DNA of 64,000 bases, from assembly GCF_052324685.1 (NCBI RefSeq), contig NW_027506889.1:1908896-1972895 (forward strand). Reading direction: 5' to 3'. A program made the position numbers and the translations under genes. Of the stretch, positions 12,401 through 25,243 are shown one piece after another (the first letter of the stretch is position 1; each line of letters begins with the position of its first letter). The notes under the pieces were generated by a model, which was not told the origin of the DNA, did no database searches, and was given only the letters and a program-made list of their open reading frames with translations. Source of the DNA: Brachyhypopomus gauderio (lineage: Eukaryota > Chordata > Actinopteri > Gymnotiformes > Hypopomidae).

Positions 12401-13514
12401 TTCTTAAAGCTATAGTAATCCACGCTGCTGGCACGACCCGAAACGGCCGTTGTTCAGTCGTCTTTGTTGCGTCTCCTTTAAGCCACAATAAAGCGGAAGG
12501 CGAAGCTCTGGAGCGACACGCAGCGCCGCGGCTGTATGGATGGGCCCGGTGACACATGCTCAAGAGCTCGAAGGCAAATCGAAGTAACGTTGCCAAGTCG
12601 TTCACCTCGACATTTAAATCTGGGAATGAGAATAGAGAATTGTCCCTGCATATTTGTAAGCACTTAAAATGTGTCTACACGTAGTTAGGTGTGGTTAATT
12701 ATTTTAACATGATATGGTGGACCAGAGGACCAGAAATGTCAACGTTTGAGAAAAACATATAAAATGTTAGGGAATTAAATTACAAATTAAATAAAATATA
12801 AGAATGTAAAGAGAAACACATGAACTTATAAATTTCAAAATAAATTCGTATTTATGTATTTTCCTTAGACTCTATGTGGTGTTTTCTTACAAATAAAAAA
12901 CCCACAAGAACAAACAACCAAACAAATATATATAATTACCCTAATCATACTTTTCCAATAAATGTAATTTAAATATCCTTAGTACATGTATATGTCCTTG
13001 TCCTTGGGGAGCTGCCAATCAATGTTGGGACTTGTTGGGATATCATACTCAGATTGGCTGTACATTAAGAATTCGATGCTAAGCAACAACAAAGCTAGTA
13101 TCCAAATTCCAATACCAATATTGATTCTTGTCTTCAGTGGCGTCTCTGGCACAGAAAGCCTGGGTAGTATCTGACTCTAGTGAAACTACACATAAACCTG
13201 CTTGCTCAATGAATCCAAACACAAATGCACCTCACCAATAAAGTCACACATGCACATGTTTATGTACACCATCAATGAGTGGATAATTTCACAAAATGTA
13301 TGACCACATGTTTATTAATTTACGCATTGACTTACTATGAAATTGAATGTACTGCTTCCTTGCTCCATAGGCATACATTTCACGCCTAGGTGTACATCAG
13401 CAACCACCATCACCATTTACATTTTGCACACTGTGCAGTTCATAGCCTGCAACCTGGTGTTGTAGTTTATTCACACATGACTGTTGGAGTTGCTCTGCTC
13501 TTTGGAGTGTAGTT
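12400..13514. other. Intergenic DNA upstream of zfp91
   Basis: The first 250 bases are still fairly GC-rich and may belong to the promoter region. The rest is AT-rich with no convincing exon, RNA gene or complete repeat that I can name. Confidence 0.4.
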
Positions 13515-14525
13515 ATACTAGGGGTGACCTGCAATAGTCACTGATTCAACTATAGTCGACTATACCCCTTAGTCCCCCCTAGAATGTACCATTCTAACTG
13601 CATGGGGGTGCCCAAGGATGCTGCTAAGAATTAGTTGTTACATGAAATGTCTTTGTTTTCATTATATATAGCCTTTTGTCAAATAAAATCATCCTAATTT
13701 CTCTTAATACATATTTTAAAATGATGTGTGCATATTTACAATAAGCATCTTCCTTACTACACATTAATAAATCACACCCTGCAGTTGCACAATCCAAATC
13801 AGCGGAGCTGAACGTTACAGGATAGTCAGCATCTGCCGAGATTATAATAGCTACTAAAAAAAACTTCAAAGGTATTTTGAAAAAGATAAAGATAAATCAA
13901 ACAAAGTAAAGTGGAAGTTATGTCATCAACGTCTTTCCTTTCGCATGACAACAACCAACATGTCATACCATTTAAAACGCGTAAGACGAAAAAACAAACA
14001 GTTCAGCCGTTTGTCGTTTCGGTCGTGTCGTCTCGTCTTGTCGTGGTGCATCTCTGCAAGTAGGCCTATAACATTTTTTTGTTGTTGTTTGCTTTTTAAA
14101 CCCCGTTACTTGAACCTTTGCTTATAATTTTTTTGCTGTTGTGTGCCATTTTTTTTACATTTTCAAGCAGGCACATTTTATTTAAAATATTTTTGACATT
14201 TTGCACAGTGCCTGTCTGAGAGTTCGACATGCGCACTGCGCACTGACGGTTAATGTTCTCTAACGTTTCATTAAAAAATAAATAAGTAAATAAATAAAAG
14301 CTGAATAAAGCCAACCTACCATGTTTATTCATTTATCTGAGTGTTTTAGGTTTTTACTTTGAAGTGGAAAAAAGTCCTAAATGAGAACAGGATCCCGTTT
14401 AAGTGCTCTAGATAAAAAATAAAAATAAAAAACCTGATTCGACTATTAGTCGACTAAAGGGAAAATCTGACGAATCAGATTCGACTATGAAAATCCTTAG
14501 TTGAATACACCTTTTATTATATTAC
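13515..14525 (+). mobile_element. hAT-type transposon relic with BED-finger remnant
   Basis: The edges share a motif in opposite orientation. The left edge has GATTCAACTATAGTCGACTA; the right edge has GATTCGACTATTAGTCGACT and ends TTAGTTGAATACACC. Inside, plus strand about 13885-13975 encodes a piece with WKLC and TTTNMSYHLKR, which resembles the C-x2-C ... H half of a BED zinc finger, the DNA-binding head of hAT transposases. The rest of a transposase is missing, so this looks internally deleted and inactive. I could not fix a target-site duplication, so the borders are approximate. Confidence 0.5.
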
Positions 14526-16595
14526 ATTGCAGGATGGTCCATGTCGATAACGTGAAGAAAAAGTCAGCTTGTTAAAATGGCCTTCTGCTATCAGTGTTGC
14601 TCTGTGACATTTTGTCTACTGAACACAATGCCTACATAAAGAGAAAATGTGTGATGTAGAGATTCTGCAGCCGTCAGAGTTGTGTGTGTGTGTGTGGACA
14701 ATGCTAAAAAGAGGTCGTGATGAATGTATTGAGTGTGTCGACTCAGGTGAATCAGGTTTCAGGAAGAGTGTCAGAGGTTTCAGGAGTGTCAGAGGTTCTA
14801 GACCGAGGACCACGTGTGGATGCCTCCAGCAGCTGTGCAGCTCCAGCACAGCGGCTGCTGTGCCTGAATGTGTAATGTGACTGACGTTATGTGATTGACA
14901 TTTACAGAAATGTCAGTCCCGAAACACTGCAGTCTGTTTATCTAGAAAGAGAACTGATGGGATGAATGTCCAGACAATCCAGTCCAGTCTTCACTTCACA
15001 CCAGTTCTTAATTGTACACAACACTAGTAAGGCTACTCTATATAGTATAAGGCATGCCAGTGTTCAAATGACAAGTGTTACAGTACCTAATCAAATTCGA
15101 CTTTTATTAGGTGATGTGACAGTGCTCTGTCCTTTGTAAAGGAACACAAACAGTCTTTAAAGAGACGTAAATAAACATTTCTATCGTTTAAGAGAGTGGT
15201 GGTGTTGTTTTTCTCATTTATGAAGGAAAGACACCCAATCCAGTTATGCTGCATCAGTAATTTCATGTAGTATATTAGTTTGTAGTTTGGTATATTAACA
15301 TCATAATTTTGTAATTATGTTCAGAGAGTAAAAACATGTTCAATTTAAAAGCCTAATTTACACAGTTTGAATGTACTGGACTGACCCTACAGGAAATCAG
15401 TCAGTGCTCTGCAACTCTCTGGAAGTTAAAGAGATTGAAAATAATCTGGATTCTTGTATTTGTATACACTTTTGTGGATACTAATACTTTGTGGTCTTGT
15501 ATTAACTAATTTGTGGGACTTTTATGTATTAGGTTACAGATACATTTTAACAGGTATATTTTTAAAGCAACCCTCCCAACTCTAGAGGGAATTACACAGA
15601 ATAAGATCATTCATAAAAGCTAAAAGGATCAACAGAAAAGGCAGTTTATGACAACCTGTGGAGTTACTAGCAAGAATCCATGACAGTGAAATGAAAGCAC
15701 AAATATGTTCATTTGACTGATTTTATTAATTTGTCTCAAGTGAAAACAGATTTTAAAGACATAAAAACATTTTAAATTTGTTTCCAAATATATTTAAAAA
15801 CATAGATAAAAGTATTTCTTCTCAACTCTTATGTAGTGCAAACCCAGCCTCCCAATTATCCAGCAGTTAAAAACAAAGTCATAAATCAAATAAGCACCAA
15901 CCATAAGGCTAAGAACACTGAAACACCTGAAGTAACCACAGAAACATACCAGAGGTCGAGGTAACTGCCTTCAGCAATGTGGTGTCTTTCTTAAAATAAA
16001 GTCATTTTGTGACAGAATAAGAAAAGACTTTTACTGTCCAGCATTACATTCCGTCCATCTCCAAGTCCTATAATGTAAACAACTAGGTAGAAAGTTCTGG
16101 AAGTTCTGGGAGGAGTCAGGACGATGGAGGAGCTGTCAGTGCTCTTTAAACCAGACACCCTGAGTACATTACCAGAGGACAAGATAGTTTTTTTTTCCAG
16201 AATATGACTAGCGTTAGTCATCTGGGCAAAGTCAGTTTACAAGTGTTTAATATCCAACACTTAATGAAGTGTAGACCTTTGCACGGCACACAGTGCAGGT
16301 CGCCGTGGTGCTATATGTCAGAATGACAGCAGGTGGGGATGAGACACTCCTCATGAAAGCATCACCTTTCAAAATGATCTGATATCAACATGGCCACGTG
16401 CAGCTGTGATTTACTTTACACCATCTGAAAAGATCACTGCTGTTGTCTTGTTAGCAGTCACCCAAAATGAAAGATTTCTCAAAAACAAAAAAATGAGTGA
16501 TTTCTCAAAAGTAAAAACATGATACACACTGGGCTAATACACACTGCAAACCCATTAGCCCAAAGTCATCATCAAATGTCTCAGTGCATGTACAT
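14526..16595. other. Intergenic DNA, nothing recognised
   Basis: AT-rich sequence between two hAT relics. A short (TG)n lies at about 14680. Small open frames near 14647-14880 run on both strands and have no splice or codon support. No RNA gene signature was seen. Confidence 0.4.
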
Positions 16596-17227
16596 CAGGG
16601 GTGTCAAACTCAATTGCACCAGCGGCCAAAACTCAAAAGCACACTTTAGGTCGCGGGCCAAACTCTCTCAACGCTTCTACTCTCTGTAGCTTCTGGTCTG
16701 CATTCAAGTTTTGACCTTGTCCTGATGTTTTTTACAAAGTGCCGTCTTAGACTGAATTCCTTAATTACAGCCACATTAGCTTCACAAATAATACACATGG
16801 GTTTACCGGATATATGTCAGTTAACATACTGCGACGAAGTGAAACTGCTCATTTTAACCAACAGTATCAGGAAAAAGATAAATTTGCATTACAGTGAAAA
16901 CACACCGACTCCTTAAATCCAGCCAGTAATCAGCATAACGGTGACCAAGTTTGAACACGAGATCACAACGCCACAATATACTCAGCCTCCCATCAGGTTT
17001 CATTGATTCTGAAAACAGAACCTGTGTTTAATTTCGCCATTGATAAGGGCTAGCTTTGACGTTACAGATGTTTGACTTCAATGATGCGGAAACGTTTCCA
17101 GTATCATGAATGTATCATTCGGCTAGGCAGCTGTTGTCGCAGGGCCAAAATAACAATAATAATAGATCAATGTAAAATTATCTTGTGGGCTAGATATGGC
17201 CCGCGGGCCTTGAGTTTGACACCTATG
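16596..17227. mobile_element. Non-autonomous hAT transposon with perfect TSD
   Basis: The element begins CAGGGGTGTCAAACTCA and ends TGAGTTTGACACCTATG, inverted ends typical of the hAT superfamily. The flanking 8-bp duplication ATGTACAT is perfect (16588-16595 and 17228-17235). At 632 bp it is far too short for a full transposase, and no open frame covers it. The sequence next to the ends (GCGGCCAAA, GGCCCGCGGGCC) is also a mirror pair. The perfect TSD and recognisable ends suggest modest age. Confidence 0.9.
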
Positions 17228-17235
17228 ATGTACAT

Positions 17236-17849
17236 GGATCCAAGATCTCATCCCCTTTACCCATATTTATTATATTTGATCGATACAGAAGGCAAATATG
17301 ACCCCAGATCACGGATCTTCAAATTCATAACTGAAAAATAAGTTTCCATTAAATATTTATACACATAAATTTAAGCCTGTTAAACAGGTTAAAATTGGAA
17401 TTCCACCACCATAACCCATTACAGTGGACAAACCGGCCCAGGAAAACTCCTTCTTTGAATAACTTAAATCAGGTCTGACAGTAGTAAAGTAGGGACAGTA
17501 GTAAGGGAAATGAAACAAAGACACCTGAGACCAGTGTCCTCTCCCTACCGCTCCTGTTCAACCTGTTTGAAGTCGTTATTAAGAAAAGGCAACGCATGGA
17601 ACTTAGAGGTGACGCAACACATGGAGGATATTCAGAAAGGCCCAGAAATTCACATATTCAGAATGTAGAAAAATCAGAAAATCAACCTACTAAGAAAAGT
17701 TCACGTGTGATTGTTGTACAGCAACCATTTTTCCTGCTGTATGGACACAAACAGCCCGTCATGGATTTGATCATAATGCTCAAAAGAAATTCACATATTC
17801 TGGAATCTGAGTGTGTGTGCGTGTGTGTGAGAGAGAGAGAGAAGCACAC
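17236..17849 (-). other. casp6: casp6 3' flank and probable 3' UTR
   Basis: Sequence directly after the casp6 stop, with no other gene sign. From about 17465 upward it is shared with 19143-19590 inside the casp6 intron and forms one half of the internal duplication. A short (GT)n and (GA)n stretch lies at about 17810-17842. Confidence 0.5.
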
Positions 17850-18228
17850 TCAGTACTCTTTCTTAGGTCTGAAGAAGAGCTTCTTAGTGAGCATGGAGGC
17901 GAAACAGGGCACCTGTTTCTTGCCGATAGCGGCCGGGTCATTGCACCTGTCCACACTGCGACGGGACACCTTGCGGTTGACGAGCGTCAGCAGCTCAGTA
18001 AACTCCAGCTTGGAGCCATAGTGTTGCAGAAGCTCACAGAGGTCCTGGATGTACCAAGAGCCATTCACTGTTTCACGGTGGGAGTAGAAACCTGCTCAGG
18101 TCAAAACACATATACAGTTAATCTTTAGTTTAATCAGTAACACAGAGTCTATTTGTTTACGTTAGTTTAAGGAGTTCCCAAATACACAAATACTACAGCA
18201 AAGGTCATTCTGTTTGTTTTTGAGTGAG

Positions 18229-18269
<41 letters not shown>

Positions 18270-19140
18270 CATATCCCAGCCACTACAATACAATAACAGG
18301 CCCAGGTTGGCACTATCAACAGTTTCAAATTCAACAGCACAGCTGGTCCTGAATTTGGATGGATTGTAAGAGACTACATTTCCCACTCACCTTCAGCCAC
18401 AGAGTAACACATAATGAAGTCAGCACCTGCCGGCAGTGTGTACATCACCCCGGCGTCCACCACCGTCTCATTGACCGTCTTGCTGTCGACCACATCCATA
18501 GGAGTCACAGGGTCATCGTGTTTGTCCCCCCGACATGCCTGTCATTTTCCAGACATTTTCAGTTTAACAATAAGACTATGCAGAACACCTTAACTCACCT
18601 CTGTTGAACACTGTTGAGAATGTCTGAATCACGTTACTCTGAGAATGTGGAGGATGAGGATATTAAGTGGACAGATGTATTATATCACTGTCATGTTTAA
18701 TATGGACCAGTCAGAGTGGGTGGCCCTGAGCATGCTCCGATGGTGTCAGTGGCTGCAGGAGACCAGAATGTGCTGTGCTGTGCTGTACTGTGCTGTGTGT
18801 GTAGAACTAATGGCACTGAACCTGCATTAACAGGTGCAATCTTAGTCACCAGGGAGGTCCATATGGAGTTTATGGGTTATGGAGTGTTTGACTAACTGCA
18901 GTGCAGTAGGTAAATATATGGAGGTTAATTCAGTATGTGCAGCTGGAACTGTTGGCATGCGTTATCAGTGTCAGCAGGGTTGGGAGCAGTCAGTCCACCA
19001 CACGTAGTGCCTGGAGCTTCAGGAAGTGCTCTGGGCTTGGTTCCACAAAACACGGACAAAAGGTTTCTGCCTTATGGCTTCTGGGAAGAGCTTGTCAGGT
19101 TGTGCTTTCTAGTTTGAAGTGACTGGGCAGGGCCCTATTT
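17465..19140. repeat. Tandem duplication in casp6, intact copy
   Basis: This copy spans the 3' UTR-like flank, the last two casp6 exons and the intron sequence up to 19140. Its two ends, about 17465-17917 and 18956-19140, recur in the same order and orientation at 19143-19593 and 19598-19765. Working exons of casp6 lie in this copy. Confidence 0.85.
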
Positions 19141-21447
19141 GAGTCTACTGTAGTAAAGTAGGGAGACAGTTGTAGTGGGGACAGTTGTAGTGGGGACAGT
19201 AGTAAGGGAAATGAGAAAAAGACACCTGAGACATCAGTGTCCTCTCCCTACTGCTCCTGTTCAACCCGTTTGAAGACGTTATTAAGAAAAGGCAACGCAT
19301 GGAACTTAGAGGTGACACAACACATGGAGGATATTCAGAAAGGCCCAGAAATTCACATATTCAGAATGTAGAAAAATCAGAATATCAACCTACTAAGAAA
19401 GGTTCATGTGTGATGTGTGTACAGCAACCATTATTCCTATTGTATGGACACAAACAGCCCGTCATGGATTTGATAATGATTGAAAGAAATTCACATATGC
19501 TGGAGTCTGTGTGTGTGTGCATGTGTGTGAGAAGCACACTCAGTACTCTTTCTTAGGTCTTAAGTAGAGCTTCTTATTGAGCATGGAGGCAAAACAGTGT
19601 CAGCAGGGCTGGGGACCACCAAACTGAGCCTGGAGCTTCAGGAGGTGCCCTGGGCTTGGTTCCACAAAACACTCACAAAAGGTTCCTGCCTTATGACTTC
19701 TGGGAAGAGCTTGTCAGGTTATGGTTTCTACATTGAAGAGACTGGGCAGGGCCCTGTTCGGGTCTACCGGTTTGGTACAGGGTATTTGACATCATATCCT
19801 GTTTACAATTATATTTACTGGGAGATGTGTCACCTGCAGGATGAAGATCTTGGGTTTTCCTACGAGGCTCTGACAATTATCACCTCTGAAGAGGGCAGTG
19901 ATCTCCTGGATGTCAATCTGGTCATCGTAAGCGTAGACATGCCCATTTTCACCATGGCTCAAGAAGATGCAGACGAAGCAGTCTGCATCCGCGTGATTGG
20001 ACTCTGCAGCTGGGGTCAAAGGCTGCCATCAATGTGAAAGTGAAGCCAAAAGACAACACCTGGCATTTTCAGAGAGTAAGGTAGATACAAGATTACTTTT
20101 TATGTACCTTCTGTAATTATTTTCAGAATCTCATTACGTCTGTAATCATCATAAGCCTTCACTTCAAATCCTAGATCTTGAAACCTGGGGAAGAGAGTGG
20201 GTGGTGGACAAAATACACTTGAACCCTGAGGACACGTGCATTGGAAAACAAACCGAAAATTCGCTTCAATTTTACATCCACTATGACAGTATTGGTATAG
20301 GTCTGGCCCACAGGTCAGAGGTCTCTGTCAAATCTGGCCCGCGGAAAAATATAGTTGAATAGCCCTGGTCTACATCATGATTACTTAGGGCTATGTTGGG
20401 TGTTACCTTTTGATAAGGTTACAGTTGTGCAAGGTATTATATAAAAACACGCATGTACCTTTTGATGAGGCGAAATTTGTCGGCATTGGTTCCAGAGCGA
20501 GGGTTCATGCGAAGGTGCCAGTAGAACATTTCCTGGTTGAAAATGAGGGCCAGGCCACGGTGCCTGTGGTTCATCTGGTATTCCTCATCAGGGTCAAGAA
20601 CGAATGTACTGGAGGGTAAGCATCAAAACCACAGCAAGAGCCATTAAGCTGAGAACAAGTGATTCGAAAAAGCATAATAAAAGCACACTTTTCCAGAATC
20701 TTACCTTTTATATACAACATCTGTTTCTGTAATGTTCTGGCCTACAGAACACACACACACACACGTATCTGTTATAAAAAATATCAAATGCAAATATTCT
20801 ACAACCTAAATATCAGCTCAGGAATAACGTTACCACAAGTGAGAATTTATTCTCAGTACATAAAGACACTTCACAACAGAGCTGCTTTATACAGGTTTAT
20901 ATCACTTTTATGGTATAGGTTTGGACAGCTATTCATCAATACTGATACAGCCTTTGATCCCGTCCTAAACTGAAACCAACCTGAAGGGGTTCGCTCCGCT
21001 GACTGGCTGTCTTGGTCTACGTGTCCTGGGGGGAAAATACCCATTATAGCACACCGAATGAAGCCTGTCGTGTTCACGGTGTAGCAAAGTTGATCTCTGA
21101 CGAACCTGCATTAACTAAGAAACTATTAAGGCAATGCAACGTAAAGCAGGTTCATTTAAGTAGCGCGAAGCTATTCAAGTTTTACTATTTTTCCAATACG
21201 GTTGACCTTTATCACTAACGATCAAATTCTGGGTAACTTTAGAAAATAGGCATGGCAGGTTATGACATGATTAAAAAGTATTACTAACCTTCACAACTGC
21301 CATAAGAAAGCGTGTAATAAAATTAGTTTTCGTTTGGAACAGAAACTATAGCCTACAACTAATGTCATTTACGGAATTAGTTTATATTTAAGGAGCGATA
21401 GCGTCGAAAGCGACATTACCTGAGACGTCTTTTCCCTCGCAGGCCAT
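17850..21447 (-). CDS. casp6: Caspase-6
   Basis: Eight coding exons in transcript order: 21447-21420, 21025-20981, 20741-20705, 20608-20459, 20184-20108, 20003-19834, 18538-18391 and 18091-17850. They sum to 897 nt, 298 residues, close to human CASP6 (293). All phases agree. The catalytic His lies in FLSHGENG. The active-site QACRG is split across an intron, with Q ending exon 6 and ACRG opening exon 7. [13 protein letters not shown] and [15 protein letters not shown] match human caspase-6 almost exactly. Caspase-6 is a cytosolic cysteine protease that cleaves after Asp (VEID-like sites), including nuclear lamins, in apoptosis. The first two exons ([24 protein letters not shown]) are short and less certain. 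The intron between exons 6 and 7 holds a decayed duplicate of the gene's 3' end. In human, CASP6 and PLA2G12A are also close neighbours. Confidence 0.95.
18231..18267. repeat. (GT)n microsatellite
   Basis: Dinucleotide run in the casp6 intron between exons 7 and 8, about 18 units. Confidence 0.9.
19143..19765 (-). pseudogene. Decayed second copy of the casp6 3' end
   Basis: This copy is similar to 17465-17917 plus 18956-19140, but the roughly 1 kb between them (most of the last exon and all of exon 7) is gone. The minus strand at about 19534-19593 still encodes [18 protein letters not shown] and a stop, against [18 protein letters not shown] in the working exon. No usable splice acceptor precedes it, so it is probably silent. 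The left border has a short triplication of GACAGTTGTAGTGGG. Confidence 0.85.
20270..20372. mobile_element. hAT-like terminal fragment in casp6 intron
   Basis: The stretch contains TCTGGCCCGCGG and ends AGTTGAATAGCCCTG. Read on the minus strand it begins CAGGGCTATTCAACT, like the CAGGG(N)nTCAA ends of hAT non-autonomous elements. I found no matching opposite end, so this is one end only. Confidence 0.4.
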
Positions 21448-22543
21448 CTCGGAAGATAACTAAGTTTCCTATCTGAGAAGTCAGCATAAAACCACTTGAA
21501 GACCAGCTCGACGCCTATTGAGTGGTTAAAGAAAACCGAGTAAACCAACACTGGACACCGAAGACGTCAGTCAAACAGCGTAATAACTTCCGCGTTTTCT
21601 TTGCGATGGACTCAATTCAGAACAAGATTTTCTAGATTCAGTCGCGTGTTGCACCATGTCCTGCGGTCTTGGGGAAAGTGAATGCCGTGAATGTGAACAA
21701 TGAGCAAACACTTATATTTGAGTTTTAATGTTCCTTTAAAACGACCCCTCTTGTTCCACAGACATGGGAAAATAGCCGTGCACTTTTAAGATGCCACTCA
21801 TCTCGAATCAGTTGATTAATCATGCTTTTCATATATCATGTCATTTTTCAGACATTAGTCTGTAAATAAACACAAAATACAAAGACTTTTTGAAATTATT
21901 TGAACATGAGCTTAACAGTAGTGAGTTCAGTCTGGTACAATGATAACCTTTGATACGTTTAATGCTTTCTGTGTAATCTCTCAATTATAAAAAACAATTT
22001 AGCGTTCCTATGCAACAAATAAGTGCAAAATAGCTGCACGAGTTCATTCCTAAGAGACACAGAGACAGGTTTTGTCTGTACAGATAAACTTAAGCCCAAC
22101 ACTGAAAGGGGAATTTACTGTTACAGTGTAAAACTGAAACATGTCTACTGATGATGAACGACTATTTCAGTCCAACAATGGACCTGAAAAGTGTTAGAGA
22201 CACAGTGCTGCAAACACTACCAATATGATTTATTCCTCAATGAGGAAAGAGTAGATACACAGAAACAGGTAAGAACAGGTAAAGCAAAAAACTAGGTGTG
22301 TGGAACTGTGGATATTAAATACAATTTCAAACCCTGGATTTTGTAATTACTGATAATTAAAAAGGGGAGATTAAAAAACAAAAACAACAGTGGAGACCTG
22401 GGATTTGATTATCCACGTAGTGTTTAATAAATTAATTGGTAGTGATTATAAAATCCAGGGCATTTAACTCTTGAGGTCCAGAGATGAAGACCCCTGCCTT
22501 AAACCATACAGAGCTGAGGCTTGATGTCTCTGGATGAAGGTAT
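21448..22543. other. Gap between casp6 and pla2g12a
   Basis: The part just after 21448 should hold the casp6 promoter. The rest includes the pla2g12a 3' UTR, with a minus-strand AATAAA at 22229-22234 (about 310 bases after the stop). No other feature was recognised. Confidence 0.45.
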
Positions 22544-23557
22544 TCACAGGTCTGTCTTCTCCTCGTAGAGACATATACATGAAGCTCTCTGGCTGTCCAG
22601 GTAGGGTTTGCAGCCCAGGTGCATGACTGCGTCGAAAAGCAGAGTCACTGCAGTTTCACAGGCTGCAGGAAAAAAACATGCAGTTATTTCAGGAACATAG
22701 TTGAAAAAAATGGGATACAGACCAAACACATTGTTTCAGAGATATTGCAGAAAGCATGGAAAGTGAAAAATTAAGACAAGCCAAGGCTACATCAGTAAGG
22801 ACTGAATATATTTACTGAATAAAAAGAATATAGATTGATTAAAAACAGCAAATCTGTTTACACTCGGATTACCTTGCACACCCTGGTGAAGTCCCAGAGT
22901 CATTTGCACGTTCCTACAGATGGTCTCCAAGCACACCTGGAACTCTTCATCACAGTCATGCTTCTCTCGTCCACATGTATCATAGCAACGGTCATGTTGG
23001 TTACAGCATCTCGTCATAGATGGAATTCCAATATCAAACTGTAAACATCAGACCAGAGGAAAGTAAGATTATGAGCAAAACAAATGTGGGACGGTTATCA
23101 AAAGTCCCGTGTAAACTTACCTTAAATCCAAACAAGGGAGATCCGCATCCATTTGGTGGTGGTGGTTTGTAATCAGGACGAGGAACTGGTGTGTATCCTG
23201 TAAAGAGGCATGTCCATCATGTTTCCTCACCAACACAAGATCACATTTCTGACTTTTAACTCTCAAACTAAACTGTTGTGACATCTACGTGCCAGTGGAT
23301 ATCGCAAAATCGCCTGAAATAAGGGGCGCTGACCTACCATCGTTGCATTTATAACGACACTGTCCATCAGAGCCCCCAACTAAATCCAAAGCATAATTCA
23401 GATATGTATCTATCTTGTGGATGCCATTCCGGATGGTCTTTAACGTCTTTCGCCAGTCTGGGGTCTCGGGTTGAAACTGTTCCTCGAGTCCACATGCAGT
23501 GGTCAGAAACCCCATAGACAACACCAGCGTCACAGCGGCGATGACGTCCCCGTGCAT
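22544..23557 (-). CDS. pla2g12a: Secreted phospholipase A2 group XIIA
   Basis: Four coding exons in transcript order: 23557-23338, 23197-23121, 23038-22873 and 22662-22544. They sum to 582 nt, 193 residues (human 189). I chose the Met at 23557 because the next residues (DVIAAVTLVLSMGFLTTAC) make a good signal peptide; an upstream in-frame Met at 23629 would bury it. The body matches human PLA2G12A: WRKTLKTIRNGIHKIDTYLN, then PPPPNGCGSPLFG, then the catalytic block CCNQHDRCYDTCG with the His-Asp pair, then HLGCKPYLDSQRASC and the ending YEEKTDL. The family hydrolyses the sn-2 ester of phospholipids using calcium and is secreted; the group XII calcium loop is atypical. It lies just upstream of casp6 on the same strand, as expected from human 4q25. 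Confidence 0.96.
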
Positions 23558-24500
23558 AGTCCACTCAGCAACAGAAGCTGACGGAGGCAAATTACATTCA
23601 CTTTTCTGAGTTAGCCTGAACCGCTGCATTAAAATAAACTATGCATTTTGATTCTCCTTTATATGTTTATGAGTTAATACCGGATGTCCAGTGTCAAATT
23701 GTGTCAAGCGCCGGCACGAATTAAAGTTGTCATCTTCACTAGCTACACCTGGAAGAACGTCTAGCTAGCTAGCTGCCTTCATTCAATATTCCTTAACTTC
23801 CGGGTTACTAAAAAATAAAAGTCACTCTCAAATTCAGTTTAAATTGGAATTACATGTTTTTGTATTAATATTCTAAAGGTTTTTTGGGCTTAAAAAGTTT
23901 TAAATAATTTAATACTAATTAATTAATGTATTATGCACACACACACACACACATTTACTCAAAATATCTTTCTATCTACAGGCATTTATAGAATGTTTCA
24001 TCCATCAGTTGTGCAAAGTGCTTCTAAAGCATGTTTTAAATGTACAACTTTCTTTTACATGTACTCACACATCACTATGTGCTTTTACACACTGACAAGA
24101 CATAATTACATGAAATACACTACAGCAGCATCACCACCAGGGGTGAGATTTGTACAATTACTGCTTAAAAAAAAAAAATCTGAAATGCAGCAGTTTTAAA
24201 AGATTGTAAATGATTACCCTGAATGTTAATGCATAGGGCACCACACATTACACATTTCCCACTGCTCTTTACCACCTCTAGGAACTCCTGTGTTTACATT
24301 TTCTTGTGAGCTAGGTTCATGAGATGTGTGCCATCTAAACACGCTCGTATGCACGCACAGCGGATGGGAGGCCTCAGCAAGAACACTGGGAAATGGCTCA
24401 GTCAATTCCAGTACTTACTATTTGAGAACAAGAGCTTACACACATCCAATAGACAGGAAACAAGGGGTGAATGCATGCAAACAGAACATTGACAAACTTT
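23558..24500. other. Gap between pla2g12a and dnajb14
   Basis: The first part should hold the pla2g12a promoter. A (CA)n run lies at about 23935-23952. The rest is AT-rich with no gene, RNA or named repeat that I can support. Confidence 0.4.
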
Positions 24501-24516
24501 CAGTAATAATTTAAAC

Positions 24517-25169
24517 TTTATTCAAATGATTAGTCAAGCAATGAAGTATCTTGGTTCCCTAGAGACTTAAATAACTTCAAGCATTCAGAATTAAATATAC
24601 AACGACATGAATCAAAATGGTCCAGTGGTCCATACAGCACTTTTCTGTCTCACGGTTATGAAGCCCTCGGGGAAATTCTGTCCGACAGCTCCACCGGTGT
24701 CCCCTCTGTACCGTTCATGGTTGTGGAGCTTAGGTGGAAGCTAACCAGGGATCCTCCAAGTCACTAGGGATTTTGGGAGATGGGGCGTTTCTCCCTGCAG
24801 AACTTGAGAGGTCTTCATAAAGTCTTGCGTGAAGGGAGAAGCAGCAGAAACGTGTGAGATTTGGGACGCAGCCAGAAACAGTCCTTTCCCCAACCCTTCT
24901 TCACTGTTCAACTACCTCTCTCTTCAGTGCAGTATCCATGTGTGCAAGGATAGAAAACAGCATTGGAGAGTTAGCCTTTCGGCCTTCGCAACCAGGTGTA
25001 TATTCCACGAAGGGTCGTGGTGGGGGGGAGTGGTTGCATTTCAAAATAAAATAACTCACAGTACATTAAATGTTAAATCTGACTTCTTTTTAGTATTTTT
25101 TTCTCTCCTAAGTTTTGTGATTTTCTTTCCTTATAAAAACATTTACATATTACATATATATACTTTCTC

Positions 25170-25243
<74 letters not shown>

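Noticed and set aside
19597-20037. 146-codon plus-strand open frame
   Set aside because: It is antisense to the casp6 exon at 20003-19834 and to the duplicated intron block.
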